Assembly: GCA_964388485.1 (NCBI GenBank)
Contig: CAYMAS010000027.1
Coordinates: 1-45,274, forward strand
DNA from: JBCDKH01 sp964388485
GTDB lineage: Bacteria > Planctomycetota > Phycisphaerae > Tepidisphaerales > Tepidisphaeraceae
Direction: 5' to 3'
DNA: 45,274 nucleotides
Below are positions 15,843 through 24,718 of this stretch, in pieces. Position 1 is the stretch's first letter. Each line of letters begins with the position of its first letter. The notes below the pieces were generated by a model, which was given only the letters and a program-made list of their open reading frames with translations, did no database searches and had not been told where the DNA came from. Made by a program: the position numbers and the translations under genes.

Positions 15843-16517
15843 ATGAGCGATTTGATGCGGGACAAGTTCGACTGGCTCAAAATGGAGTCCGCCCGCATGG
15901 CTGGTTCGGTGCAACGTGCCGTCGCGGATGGTGCCGATTCGTTGCTCCGCGGTGACGTGAAGCTGGCACGTGAGGTGATGCTGGTTGACGACGAGATCGA
16001 TCAGTCGGAAGTGGCCATCGAGCAGTCGGCGATCGACCTGCTGAGTCTTTACCGACCTGTTGCTGGTGAGTTTCGGCAGGCGATCATGACGCTGCGGATC
16101 AACTCGGATCTTGAGCGTATCGCCGACTGCGCCGGCAATGTTGCGGGACAGGTCGCGTCGCTTGTCGCCGAGTCCCAGCGGGTAGGCGAGCCCTACGGCA
16201 TCATCGACGCCCTGCAGCAACTCGCCTCCGACGCCGATGAGCTGACGCGTCGGGCGGTGCGGGCTTACAACCTGCTCGACGCCGGCCTCGCCGAGCAGGT
16301 CATCGGCGGCGACGCGCGGCTCGATGCACTCTACGGCCAGGTGCTTCAGGACGCCGACGCAGACCTGCGGGGTCTGGCCGAACGCCGCGATCGGCATCTG
16401 CCGACGATCATGGCGGCAAAAAACCTCGAACGCATCGGCGATCACTGCACGAACGTGGCCGAAGCAACGCTCTACATTGCTCGCGGCCAGATGGTGCGAC
16501 ACCGGCACCTGGTTTAG
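15843..16517 (+). CDS. phoU: PhoU-family phosphate signalling protein
   Basis: A 224-residue all-helical protein made of two PhoU repeats. The metal-binding signatures are NSDLERIADCAGNVAG in the first repeat and KNLERIGDHCTNVAE in the second, both close to the family ExxxDxxxN form. PhoU tunes the PstSCAB phosphate transporter and the PhoR/PhoB two-component system in other bacteria. Here no pst, phoR or phoB gene is adjacent, so it could equally serve another phosphate transporter. The gene starts 147 bases after rpsD, past a terminator, with no good Shine-Dalgarno sequence, and ends 16 bases before the DUF5996 gene. Confidence 0.9.
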   Translation: MSDLMRDKFDWLKMESARMAGSVQRAVADGADSLLRGDVKLAREVMLVDDEIDQSEVAIEQSAIDLLSLYRPVAGEFRQAIMTLRINSDLERIADCAGNVAGQVASLVAESQRVGEPYGIIDALQQLASDADELTRRAVRAYNLLDAGLAEQVIGGDARLDALYGQVLQDADADLRGLAERRDRHLPTIMAAKNLERIGDHCTNVAEATLYIARGQMVRHRHLV

Positions 16518-16533
16518 CAGGTATCGTCCGGAC

Positions 16534-17514
16534 ATGTCGAACCCGAATGATCGTCTGCCGCAGCCACTGGCGAATGCGTGGACGCCCTCGCTCCCACCGC
16601 TGCCGTACGAGCCGTGGGTCGAGACGCGAAGGTCGCTCCACCTGCTGTGCCAGATCATCGGCAAAATCCGCCTGACGCTCGTCCCGCGTCGCAACCACTG
16701 GTGGCATGTGCCGCTCTACATCACGCCTCGCGGCCTGACGACGGGGACGATGTACGCACCCAACGATCCACTGCTTTCGCTGGACATCGAGATCGACCTG
16801 ATCTCGCCACGCGTGATCGTCCGCAACAATCGCGGCGGCGTGTTCGAGACGTTCGTACCGGCTGATGGCGAGCCGTGCCGACTCGTTTATCGGGAGATTC
16901 TCGACGCCGTCTCCGCGGCAGGCGTTGATCTCGACATCCTCGCCAAGCCGTACGACTTGGCTTGGTGCGAGACGCCGTTCCCGTCGGACGCCGAGCCGCG
17001 CGGCTTCGAACCCGAAGCCGTCAGCCGGTACTTCCGGGCACTTTCCTGGATCGAGCGTACGTTTCAGGAGTTCCGGGGCGACTTCCTTGGCAAGCAGACG
17101 CCGGTCCACCTCTTCTGGCACAGCTTCGACCTCGCCCTGACGCGGTTCAGCGGCAAGGCGGTCGACAAGAAGCCGAGCGAGTTCAACAACCCACGCGACG
17201 CCGAGGCGTACAGCCACGAGGTCATCTCATTCGGCTTCTGGCCAGGTGACGAGAAGTCGCCCAAGGCCGCTTTCTACAGCTACACGGCTCCCGAACCCGA
17301 CGGCCTCGCGGACATGGCGCTCAAGGTTGGAGCATGGCACGACGTCGGCGGCAGCCATATGGCGTTGCTGAGCTACGACGATCTGCGAGCCAATGGCGAC
17401 CCGCGGCAAATGTTGCTCGACTTCCTCGAGAGCAGCTACGTCGCCGGTGCGACAAAGGCCGGCTGGAGCATCGACGCCCTCCGCCTGCCGTCGCAGAGCT
17501 TCTACGAGCGGTAG
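16534..17514 (+). CDS. DUF5996 family protein
   Basis: A 326-residue cytosolic protein of the DUF5996 family, which has no known function. Family landmarks are WWHVPLYITPRGLTTGTMY near residue 50, a middle LVYREILDAVSAAGVDLDI, and the strongly conserved TPVHLFWHSFDLALTRFSGK followed by EAYSHEVISFGFWPGDE and AAFYSYTAPEPDGLA. The His and Glu residues in the last part could form an active or metal site; that is inference. The ATG at 16534 is the natural start, since the frame upstream of it overlaps phoU. It is 16 bases after phoU on the same strand, so the two may share a transcript. Confidence 0.85.
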   Translation: MSNPNDRLPQPLANAWTPSLPPLPYEPWVETRRSLHLLCQIIGKIRLTLVPRRNHWWHVPLYITPRGLTTGTMYAPNDPLLSLDIEIDLISPRVIVRNNRGGVFETFVPADGEPCRLVYREILDAVSAAGVDLDILAKPYDLAWCETPFPSDAEPRGFEPEAVSRYFRALSWIERTFQEFRGDFLGKQTPVHLFWHSFDLALTRFSGKAVDKKPSEFNNPRDAEAYSHEVISFGFWPGDEKSPKAAFYSYTAPEPDGLADMALKVGAWHDVGGSHMALLSYDDLRANGDPRQMLLDFLESSYVAGATKAGWSIDALRLPSQSFYER

Positions 17515-17546
17515 CGGTTGATCGTGCTTCAAGACGACCGACGGGG

Positions 17547-18110
17547 TCACGGATTGAGCAGCGTCATCGACCAGTTGCCGCTGTCGAGCCGGTAACGCTC
17601 TCGCCGATGCAGCCGACTCTCGCCGTCGTGCCAGATCTCGACGTCGTCGGCGATCAACCGCCACCCGCCCCAGTGCGGGGGCCGGGGTACGTCGCGTCCC
17701 TCAAACTCCCGCTCCACCTCCGCGACGCGACGCTTGAGCTCACTCATGCTGTCGAGCGGCTGACTCTGGTAACTGGCCCACGCACCAATCTGACTGCCGC
17801 GAGGACGCGTGGCAAAATAGGCGTCGCTCTCGGCCTCGCTCACCTTGTCGACTCGGCCGCTGACAGTGATTTGCATCAGCGTCTCGTGCCAGTAGACGTT
17901 GATCGACGCAACGGGATTTGCCTTCAAATCGCGGCTCTTGTCGCTCTCGTAGTTCGTGAAGAAGACGATGCCATTGGACTCCACATCCTTCACCAGCACC
18001 GTTCGAGTCCGCGGCCGACCTACGACGTCGATGGTCGCGAGCGTGACCGCGTTGGGCAGATCCCGCGTCGGCCGAGCCATCTCCTCACGCACGCGATCCA
18101 GTGGATTCAT
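17547..18110 (-). CDS. pdxH: Pyridoxamine 5'-phosphate oxidase
   Basis: A 187-residue FMN enzyme that oxidises pyridoxine or pyridoxamine 5'-phosphate to pyridoxal 5'-phosphate, the last step of vitamin B6 synthesis and salvage. Family motifs are AVTLATIDVVGRPRTRTVLV (FMN site), GIVFFTNYESDKSRDLKANP, RPRGSQIGAWASYQSQPL, and the C-terminal WGGWRLIADDVEIWHDGESR with RLHRRERYRL. The ATG at 18110 fits the family start (MNPLDRV). A GTG at 18134 is also open and would overlap the holB stop by four bases in a GTGA arrangement, which suggests translational coupling; both remain possible. It is the last gene of a leftward run with holB and a prepilin gene. Confidence 0.93.
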   Translation of the reverse strand: MNPLDRVREEMARPTRDLPNAVTLATIDVVGRPRTRTVLVKDVESNGIVFFTNYESDKSRDLKANPVASINVYWHETLMQITVSGRVDKVSEAESDAYFATRPRGSQIGAWASYQSQPLDSMSELKRRVAEVEREFEGRDVPRPPHWGGWRLIADDVEIWHDGESRLHRRERYRLDSGNWSMTLLNP

Positions 18111-18130
18111 GACCAACGGTAGAGCCAGGC

Positions 18131-19075
18131 TCACGCACCGAAGAGCGAGAGGTCGAGCTGTCGCAGGGCCAGTTCCTTGTTCACGTTCGCCGACAGATAC
18201 TTCTCACAGAGGTGCAGCGCCTCGATCCGCTGACATGTCCGCAGGTTCGGTGCATCAGCAAGTGTCCCGCTCAAAGCATCCGCGGCGAGGCCGAGCCAGA
18301 GGCGGAAGCCGTCACGCGTGAAGGCGTCTTTGCTGCCGAGAGGATCGCGCTTCAACGCCGCCTCACCTGCAGCATCGGCGGCGGCGATGAGGAAGTCAGC
18401 CATCGGCTCGCCGGCCCTGAGTCGCCGGACTGCCTCCGCGTGTCGCTCGATGATGCCGTCCTCCAGAAACTGCAGACACCGTCCGGGCGAACCGCCGGCA
18501 ACGCGAAAAGCCGCATCGGCATCCACTTCAGGTACCCCCTGCTGCGACAGGACCTGCCTCGTCTCGTCGCGGCTCAACTCGCCGAAGGTCATCGTCTGCG
18601 TCCGGCTGCGAATCGTCGGCAGGAGCCGCATGGGCGTCGTGGTCAGAAGCACGATCAACGTCCTGCCATACGGCTCCTCGAGCGTCTTGAGCAACGCGTT
18701 CTGCGCCGCCGGATTCATCGTCTCGGCCTCTTCGATGACGAAGACCTTGCCCTGGCCTTCGACACTGGCGCGGTTGGACGGCTTGACGATCTCTTCGCGA
18801 ACGACGTCGATCGTGAAGTTGATCGCCTTGCTCTTGCCGGTCCGGTCGTGATGGCGGACCAGCTGCCGCGTCACGAGGTGATAATCGCCGTGCGTTCCCG
18901 CCGCGATACGATGACGAACGTCGTCAGTATTTCCGAGAAACTCTGTCGCCAGATCCTGTGCCACCGTCCGCTTGCCGACGCCCATCGGCCCGGCAAAAAG
19001 GAGGCCGTGGGGAAGACGGTCAGCACCGAGCGCATCGTGCAGTCGCTGGCGAGCTTCGGTGTGGCCGACGAGCAC
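18131..19075 (-). CDS. holB: DNA polymerase III delta-prime subunit-like clamp-loader ATPase
   Basis: A 314-residue AAA+ protein of the clamp-loader class. It has Walker A GPMGVGKRT near residue 30, a Walker B-like KVFVIEEAETM, and the sensor stretch NPAAQNALLKTLEEPYGRT, typical of HolB/DnaX. The C-terminal part is helical. The four zinc Cys found in many HolB proteins are absent. HolB helps load the sliding clamp onto DNA at the replication fork. Translation starts at a GTG (19075), 18 bases past the stop of the prepilin-like gene, and the end meets pdxH. The grouping with pdxH looks like packing rather than a shared function. Confidence 0.85.
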   Translation of the reverse strand: MLVGHTEARQRLHDALGADRLPHGLLFAGPMGVGKRTVAQDLATEFLGNTDDVRHRIAAGTHGDYHLVTRQLVRHHDRTGKSKAINFTIDVVREEIVKPSNRASVEGQGKVFVIEEAETMNPAAQNALLKTLEEPYGRTLIVLLTTTPMRLLPTIRSRTQTMTFGELSRDETRQVLSQQGVPEVDADAAFRVAGGSPGRCLQFLEDGIIERHAEAVRRLRAGEPMADFLIAAADAAGEAALKRDPLGSKDAFTRDGFRLWLGLAADALSGTLADAPNLRTCQRIEALHLCEKYLSANVNKELALRQLDLSLFGA

Positions 19076-19093
19076 GGAGCAGTCTACGCGGCC

Positions 19094-20026
19094 TCATCGC
19101 AACGTCGGGTCGGCTCGGCCGTTCCAGTATCCGTTGTCTGGATCGCCGTCCTTGTCGTAATCGTCCATCTCCTCGAGCGACATGTGAATGCCGTGCCCAT
19201 CGGCGAAGAGGACGGCGACGCGGTCGTTGCTGTTGCGGCCGTCAGGCGTGCCGCGATGATCCGGCACCACGTCACCGCCCGTTCCGTCGCCGCCGGTGTA
19301 GCCATAGTTGCCGCTCTCGGTCGGATCGGCACTCGTGTCCCGGCTGCCGCGGCTGCCGAGGATCAGGGACTGCAGCGGTGGGTCGATGACGTAAGAGCCC
19401 TGCCGAAAGTCGAAAATCGGTTCCCCACTGGCATCGACATCACCGTCGGCACTGCCTTTCGTATCAGCGAGAGCGATGGTTTCGACCGGCGACTTGATCG
19501 TGCTGGTCGTGGCGAAGTAGGGACCGTTGTGACCTGCCTTTTCGCGGGCGTTGCCGAGATAGTGGTAGTTGTACCCGTAGCCGCCGTAGTAGCGGACATC
19601 GCTCTCGTCGAGCGTGTTAGTTGACGGGTCGAGCGTGATGGAGTGTGCCCACTTCTTCATGAACTCGAAGTTGGATAAAGCCGCGTCATCGAGGAGCGGC
19701 GAAATAAAAACGTCCTCCGATTCGAGATACGGATGCAGCCGATCCGCCCACCGCACGCGCGGCGTCGGCGGCGTGGCTTGGGTGGTCGTGCTCTTGAGCG
19801 ACGAGTGAATCGGGTACCAGCCGCTGTGGTCGTTTCGGTAGAATTCCAGCCCCACACCGAGCTGCCGGAGGTTCGACAGGTTGACGGTGCTCGCGGCGCT
19901 GAGGCGGGCGCGGCTGAGGCTCGGCAGGAGGATCGAGACGAGCAGCGCGATGATGCCGATCACGACGAGCAGCTCGACCAGCGTGAAGCCAGTCCGGGAC
20001 AAAGACGATGTAGGCGTCTGATTCAT
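19094..20026 (-). CDS. Type II secretion/prepilin-like protein with planctomycete C-terminus
   Basis: A 310-residue protein with a class III prepilin leader: RTGFTLVELLVVIGIIALLV, with cleavage expected between Gly13 and Phe14 and the conserved Glu at position +5. After the helix comes a domain of about 230 residues. Near the end a His at PDHRGTPDG and the LFADGHGIHM string recall the H-X9-DG end of large planctomycete prepilin families, but here the His-to-DG spacing is 18. Such proteins are exported and processed like pseudopilins; their roles are mostly unknown. The ATG has a TAGGTTG sequence six bases upstream. It is the first gene of the run with holB and pdxH. Confidence 0.88.
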   Translation of the reverse strand: MNQTPTSSLSRTGFTLVELLVVIGIIALLVSILLPSLSRARLSAASTVNLSNLRQLGVGLEFYRNDHSGWYPIHSSLKSTTTQATPPTPRVRWADRLHPYLESEDVFISPLLDDAALSNFEFMKKWAHSITLDPSTNTLDESDVRYYGGYGYNYHYLGNAREKAGHNGPYFATTSTIKSPVETIALADTKGSADGDVDASGEPIFDFRQGSYVIDPPLQSLILGSRGSRDTSADPTESGNYGYTGGDGTGGDVVPDHRGTPDGRNSNDRVAVLFADGHGIHMSLEEMDDYDKDGDPDNGYWNGRADPTLR

Positions 20027-20149
20027 GTCAGCAACCTAGCGGCAGCGGCTGCCCTGTCAAGTGAGGTTGCGATTCAATCTCAATCTCCAGCACTAAGTCT
20101 AAAACTAGGGCCGTAGTGCGACTCAGCGGCGTGTCTTAACGTGACCCAC

Positions 20150-20944
20150 ATGATTCGCCTCGACGACCTTGAATCGATGCTGCCTGCGCCGCTTCGAAGA
20201 ACGCTGGACTACCTCGGACGCCGCGGGTGGCTTCCGATCGTCGCACTGCTGCTCGCGACGCTTGGCCTGTGGGGCTTTCTCAACATCGCCGATGAGGTCC
20301 AGGATCAGGACGCCCAGCCATTCGATGAGCAGGTGCTCCAAATCATCGGCGGGCGGTACGACACCGCCAGCGGATTCTGGAGAGAGGCCGGGCGTGACAT
20401 TACAGCCCTTGGCGGCTCGACCGTCATCACGCTCGTTATCAGCGGCACCGTCATCTTCCTGCTGCTCGGCAGCCGGTGGAAAACCAGCCTCTTCGTCATC
20501 GCCAGCGTCGTCGGCGGATTGCTCATCAGCCTCTGGCTCAAGGAGATCTACGACCGACCGCGCCCCGAGCTGTTCAAACACAAGAGCTACACGCACACGC
20601 CGTCATTTCCCAGCGGCCACAGCACGAACAGTGCCGTGGCCTACCTGACGATCGCCATCCTGCTGGCTAAGTTGGTCGATCGACCTTTGCTCAAAGGGTA
20701 CATCTTCTTCGTCGGCCTGCTCGTGCCGGTGCTGGTGGGCCTGAGCCGGCTCTACCTCGGCGTCCACTGGCCGACCGATGTCGCCGCCGGCTGGCTGCTT
20801 GGCCTGTCGTGGGGCCTGGTCGTCTGGGGCACAGCAACATTTCTGCAACGGCGAAACATGATCGAGGCGCAAGGTTCGCTGCAGCCAGACCGCAAACAAT
20901 TCGAGGCGGAGATACGACGCTCCGAGCCTCTGCCGAGCAGGTGA
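20150..20944 (+). CDS. PAP2-family membrane phosphatase
   Basis: A membrane phosphatase of about 264 residues with five or six hydrophobic helices. The three PAP2 active-site motifs are present: KEIYDRPRP at about residue 131, PSFPSGHSTNS at about 151, and SRLYLGVHWPTDVAAGW at about 200. Known members remove phosphate from undecaprenyl pyrophosphate or lipid phosphates at the periplasmic face of the inner membrane. With lipid A and heptose genes in the same window, a role in lipid carrier recycling or lipid A remodelling is plausible but not shown. The second in-frame ATG (20150) was chosen; the first (20141) would add three residues. It lies alone between genes on the other strand. Confidence 0.9.
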   Translation: MIRLDDLESMLPAPLRRTLDYLGRRGWLPIVALLLATLGLWGFLNIADEVQDQDAQPFDEQVLQIIGGRYDTASGFWREAGRDITALGGSTVITLVISGTVIFLLLGSRWKTSLFVIASVVGGLLISLWLKEIYDRPRPELFKHKSYTHTPSFPSGHSTNSAVAYLTIAILLAKLVDRPLLKGYIFFVGLLVPVLVGLSRLYLGVHWPTDVAAGWLLGLSWGLVVWGTATFLQRRNMIEAQGSLQPDRKQFEAEIRRSEPLPSR

Positions 20945-20992
20945 GACGAGGTGAGTAGCGAAGTCCTAGGTAGCCCGGGAGCCTCTGGTAGC

Positions 20993-21014
20993 CGCGGAGC
21001 CTGCTCCGCGTTTT
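20993..21014 (+). terminator. Terminator after the PAP2 gene, inside a larger inverted repeat
   Basis: CGCGGAGC and GCTCCGCG form an 8-bp stem with a two-base loop, directly followed by TTTT. It lies 48 bases past the PAP2 stop. An outer pair, TCTGGTAGCC at 20984-20993 and GGCTACCAGA at 21052-21061, encloses it. The inner core looks like an interspersed planctomycete repeat used as a terminator. Confidence 0.65.
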
Positions 21015-21125
21015 GCGGCACGTTGCAATCGCGAATTCGGGGCAGGCCCATGGCTACCAGAAGCGGATCAGTCAAATCCGCTGGCTGCGTCGTGTCAGAA
21101 TTCTCGCGTAGCGACTTGAAATTCC

Positions 21126-23132
21126 TCAAGGCGAATCACCTTCCGCCGCCTGTCCCGCCGCCTGCCGCTCGAGCGTCTTGAAGTACTCACGAACCGCATC
21201 GCGGGCCGCTCGGGGAATCCGCTGCGCATCGACCTCATCGGTCACGTCCTTCTGGCCCGATTCGACGACCTCGCGAATAGTGGCTGTGCTTTCGCCGCGG
21301 ATGGCGTCGCCTTCGACAAGAGTGGATGCGATGATGCGGCCTTCGTCATCGGTGAAGCTCTGGCTTTGCTCGCTCTTGAGGCTGAAGGGAGCTGGTGCGA
21401 TGCCCATGTTCCCGCCGGCGCCTTGGCCTCGTCCACCGCCGCCGGCCCCGGAGCCGGGTCCTCCACCCGGGCAGCTTCCGCCGCCCTGGCAGTTGCCGCT
21501 ACCACATTCGGGACAAGGCTGCTGGTTCGGATTCCATTGGCCCGAGCCCTGCTGCCCACCCGCCTGCTGCCCGCCCTGACCCCCTTTTCCTCCCTGGCCG
21601 CCTTGACCGCCTTGACCTCCCTGGCCGCCTTGATTGGCTGCCTGAGCCTGCTGCATCTGCTGAGCCTGCTGTTGCACCGCCTGCATCTGTGCCATCGCCT
21701 GCTGCATCTGCTGGGCCGCCTGCTGCATGCCCTGCTGGCCACTTTGGGACCCTTGTTGGCCTTGTGAACCGCTTTGGCCCTGCGAGCCGCTTTGGCCTTG
21801 AGAGCCTTGGGAACCCTGCTGGCTCGCCTGCTGCTGCATCGCCTGCGCCATCTGCTGGGCCATCTGGCTCATCTGCTGGGCCTGCGTCTGGGCGGCGGCC
21901 TGCTGGTTGAGGCCCTGCATCATCTGTTGCATCTGCTGCTGTTGCTGCTGGCTCGGGCCCTGGCCGTTGTTCATCTGCTGCATCGCCTGCTGGGCCATCT
22001 CCTGGAGCTTCCGGGCTGACTGCTCGTTGCCTTGGGCGGCTTCCTGCATGAGCTGCGTCGCCTGCTGAGCCTGCTGCGGCGTCATGCCGGCCTGCTCCAT
22101 CTGTTGCTGCATCTGCTGCTGAGCCTGTGGGTCCTGCGCCATCTGCTGCAAGGCGTTGGCCATGTTCTGCATCTGCTCGGCCGCCCGTTCCTTTTCGGCC
22201 TGAGTCAGCTCGTCGAAATTCTCAACCGCCTCCTCGAGCCGCTCCATCGCCTCCTGAAAGTCAGCGTCGGCCAGGGCTCGGTGGGCATCGGCGACCTCAC
22301 CCTGCTCGTCAGACGCCGGGGCAGCCGTCTGACGGAACGCCCGCGCCTGCTCTTTGGCTTTGGCGTACTTTTCGCCCTGCTGAATCTGCTTCTTAAGCGC
22401 TTCGGCCATGGCCTCCTGTGCTTCCTTGGCCGTCTTGCGGGCCTTGGTCGGATCGGACGCCAGAAGTTGCTGGGCCTCGGCGAGCTTGTCGCGGGCGAGG
22501 CGGAAGTCGTCCTCGTCCGCAATCTCCGGCGGCACCATCGCGATGGCGGCGGCTTGTGAAGCGATGGCCTCTTCGGCTGCCTCACGCGCCTCGGCCAATC
22601 GCTGCTCCGCCACCTGCGGGGCCGCCACCGGCTCGTCGGCCTGTGCGATCGGCTCGACGAGCCAGACCGTCAGCCCAATCAATGCCGCCCACACGAGCAC
22701 GCCCGCGTACGACGGCGGCCAAGTGAGCGGGAACTTCTTGCGAAGGTTCGCCTTCGTCGCGGCCTCAGTCGCGTCGGCGACGGCGAGGCGGCTGAACGCA
22801 TCGTCCTTGCCTTCCAGAGCCAGGGCCGTGCTGAATCGCTCGTGCAGGCCGAGCCGCTCGTCGATGGCGATGGCGGCTTGGTGCGGGCCCGGCCGGTGCA
22901 GGTACGCGTAGACGGAGGTCGCGACAACGGCCACCATCGCCGCTCCGCCGAGCCAGTACCACGGACCGTACGGCAACTGCTGGCCACGCAGCTCGAGCAC
23001 CAGGGTCGTCACCCACGCGATGCCGCCCAGAACCAGCAGGCTGATGGCGAAGGTCCGGAAAAAGGTCTGCAGCGTCATCTTCCGCTGAACGCTGCGGACG
23101 TGGCAAAGGACGGGCTCGTGGATCGTGCTCAT
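21126..23132 (-). CDS. Large membrane-anchored Gln/Gly-rich coiled-coil protein
   Basis: A 668-residue protein. The N-terminal 165 residues have three hydrophobic helices (about 24-46, 56-77 and 143-162) and, between them, AAIAIDERLGLHERFSTAL, a string seen in a family of large planctomycete membrane proteins resembling DUF4175. Next is an Ala/Glu-rich coiled coil to about residue 318. A long Gln/Met-rich stretch with many QQMQQ and QQMAQ units follows, then a Gly/Gln/Ser stretch with short GSQGQS repeats. A cysteine cluster, C540-x2-C543-x4-C548-x5-C554, looks like a small zinc ribbon. The C-terminus is again ordered (IREVVESGQKDVTDEVDAQR and RAARDAVREYFKTLERQA). The function is unknown. An in-frame ATG at 23078 is an alternative start. 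Confidence 0.8.
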   Translation of the reverse strand: MSTIHEPVLCHVRSVQRKMTLQTFFRTFAISLLVLGGIAWVTTLVLELRGQQLPYGPWYWLGGAAMVAVVATSVYAYLHRPGPHQAAIAIDERLGLHERFSTALALEGKDDAFSRLAVADATEAATKANLRKKFPLTWPPSYAGVLVWAALIGLTVWLVEPIAQADEPVAAPQVAEQRLAEAREAAEEAIASQAAAIAMVPPEIADEDDFRLARDKLAEAQQLLASDPTKARKTAKEAQEAMAEALKKQIQQGEKYAKAKEQARAFRQTAAPASDEQGEVADAHRALADADFQEAMERLEEAVENFDELTQAEKERAAEQMQNMANALQQMAQDPQAQQQMQQQMEQAGMTPQQAQQATQLMQEAAQGNEQSARKLQEMAQQAMQQMNNGQGPSQQQQQQMQQMMQGLNQQAAAQTQAQQMSQMAQQMAQAMQQQASQQGSQGSQGQSGSQGQSGSQGQQGSQSGQQGMQQAAQQMQQAMAQMQAVQQQAQQMQQAQAANQGGQGGQGGQGGQGGKGGQGGQQAGGQQGSGQWNPNQQPCPECGSGNCQGGGSCPGGGPGSGAGGGGRGQGAGGNMGIAPAPFSLKSEQSQSFTDDEGRIIASTLVEGDAIRGESTATIREVVESGQKDVTDEVDAQRIPRAARDAVREYFKTLERQAAGQAAEGDSP

Positions 23133-23224
23133 AACGTGGGCGGCTGTGAGTCTACAGCACCGGCGAGACCTGCCGTTGCATGCAGCGGGCGAAGTTGGCC
23201 AAGGCTGGCCGATAGCATCAAGCC

Positions 23225-24712
23225 ATGGCCAACGGGCTGATCGACATCGTCAACCGTCTCCGGGGCAAGCGGGCGATCGTCGTCGGCGATTTCATGCTCG
23301 ATCGATACCTCTATGGCACCGCCGATCGGCTCTCGCCAGAGGCTCCGGTGCCGGTGCTGCACTTTCAACGCGAGGAAACGCGGCTCGGCGGCGCGGGTCA
23401 TGTCGCGGCGGATTTGGCGACCCTCGGCGTTGAGGTGACCGCCGTCGGGGTCGCGGGCGATGACGACTTCGGCAAAAGGATGGCAGCGACGCTTGCGGAG
23501 GAGGGCGTGACGACGACCGGCCTGACGACAATCCATGGCCGACCAACGACCAGCAAGGTCCGCCTCGTCGGTATGGCCCAGCACCGCACGCCGCAGCAGA
23601 TGATCCGCCTCGACTACGAGGACAGCGGCGACCTCGACGCCGAAGCTTGCAGCGTCGTCACGAAGGCCGTCGCCCAAGCCCTCACCACCGGCACCGACGT
23701 CGTCTGCATCGAGGATTACAACAAGGGCGTCTGCTGCGACGACGTGATTCGCGAGGTCGTCAGAGCCTGTCGCGAGGCGAACGTGCCGGTGCTGGTCGAC
23801 CCGCCGAAGGTGGAGACGCTTAGCAAGTACAAGGGGGTGACGTGCATCAAGCTCAATCGTCGTGAGGCTCAGGCGGCGACCGGAATCGACTGCGACGAGC
23901 AGCCCGGCGTGGCGGAGGCGGCGAAGCAACTGCTGGCGGACCTCGATCTGGAAGCCGTGATCATCACGATCGACAAGGACGGGGCTTATCTCGCCACGCG
24001 CGAGGGCGAAAGTCGGCTGTTGGAGACACGCGCCCGCAGCGTGGCGGACGTGACCGGTGCGGGCGACATGTTCCTTGCGATGCTTGCCGCGGCCCGGGCG
24101 GCGGGCGGTGGATGGGCGGACGCGACGGCATTGGCCAACGTGGCCTCCGGGTTGGAGGTCGAGCGATTTGGAGCCCAGCCGGTCACGCCGCAGGAGATCG
24201 TCAGCGAGCTGGTGAACGACCTCCGCCACGACCGCGGCAAGATCTGGAAGGCCGATGAACTCGCCGGCGAACTCGACCACCACCGGGCCGCGGGTCGGCA
24301 CATCGTCTTTACCAACGGCTGCTTCGACATCGTCCACCTCGGCCACGTCGAGTACTTCCGCTATGCCAAAGCACAAGGCGACCTGCTCGTCGTCGGCATC
24401 AACACGGATGAAAGCATCCGCCGACTCAAGGGGGACAAGCGGCCGATCATCGGCCTCGACGACCGTCTCGGCGTTCTGGCGGAACTCGAGAGCATCGACT
24501 ACCTCGTCACGTTCGACGACGACACGCCGCTGAGCCTGATCGAGGCGGTGCAGCCGGACGTCTTGGTCAAGGGTGCGGATTACGAAAAGGAACAGGTCGT
24601 CGGCTGGGACCGAGTCGAAGCCCGCGGCGGCCGCGTCGCACTAGCGCCGCTGGTCGAGGGTCGCAGCACGAGCACTGTCATCCAGAAGATCATCGAGGCG
24701 TACGGGGAATGA
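23225..24712 (+). CDS. hldE: Bifunctional heptose-7-phosphate kinase/heptose-1-phosphate adenylyltransferase
   Basis: A 495-residue fusion enzyme of ADP-heptose synthesis for the LPS inner core. Residues 1-320 are a PfkB-type sugar kinase: VVGDFMLDRYLYGTADRLSP at the start, EDYNKGVCCDDVIREVV in the middle, and the catalytic Asp281 in VTGAGDMFLAML. Residues 345-495 are a cytidylyltransferase-fold adenylyltransferase with TNGCFDIVHLGHVEYFRYAK (HLGH at 371-374) and GRSTSTVIQKI at the end. The kinase makes heptose 1,7-bisphosphate. After a phosphatase (GmhB, not in the window), the second domain makes ADP-D-glycero-beta-D-manno-heptose. The hldD-like epimerase at 28465-29436 would act next. The gene diverges from the Gln/Gly-rich gene. 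Confidence 0.96.
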   Translation: MANGLIDIVNRLRGKRAIVVGDFMLDRYLYGTADRLSPEAPVPVLHFQREETRLGGAGHVAADLATLGVEVTAVGVAGDDDFGKRMAATLAEEGVTTTGLTTIHGRPTTSKVRLVGMAQHRTPQQMIRLDYEDSGDLDAEACSVVTKAVAQALTTGTDVVCIEDYNKGVCCDDVIREVVRACREANVPVLVDPPKVETLSKYKGVTCIKLNRREAQAATGIDCDEQPGVAEAAKQLLADLDLEAVIITIDKDGAYLATREGESRLLETRARSVADVTGAGDMFLAMLAAARAAGGGWADATALANVASGLEVERFGAQPVTPQEIVSELVNDLRHDRGKIWKADELAGELDHHRAAGRHIVFTNGCFDIVHLGHVEYFRYAKAQGDLLVVGINTDESIRRLKGDKRPIIGLDDRLGVLAELESIDYLVTFDDDTPLSLIEAVQPDVLVKGADYEKEQVVGWDRVEARGGRVALAPLVEGRSTSTVIQKIIEAYGE

Positions 24713-24718
24713 GGCTCA

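Noticed and set aside
18212..19624. A 470-codon open frame on the plus strand across holB and the prepilin gene
   Set aside because: It is the complement of two well-supported genes; its product has no recognisable domain or start signal.
21400..22140. A frameshift or assembly artefact in the Gln-rich stretch
   Set aside because: The frame stays open throughout and the ordered C-terminus follows in the same frame, so the low-complexity part is genuine as far as the sequence shows.
23129..24376. A 415-codon open frame antisense to hldE
   Set aside because: It is fully covered by a gene with both catalytic motifs intact; no family resemblance.
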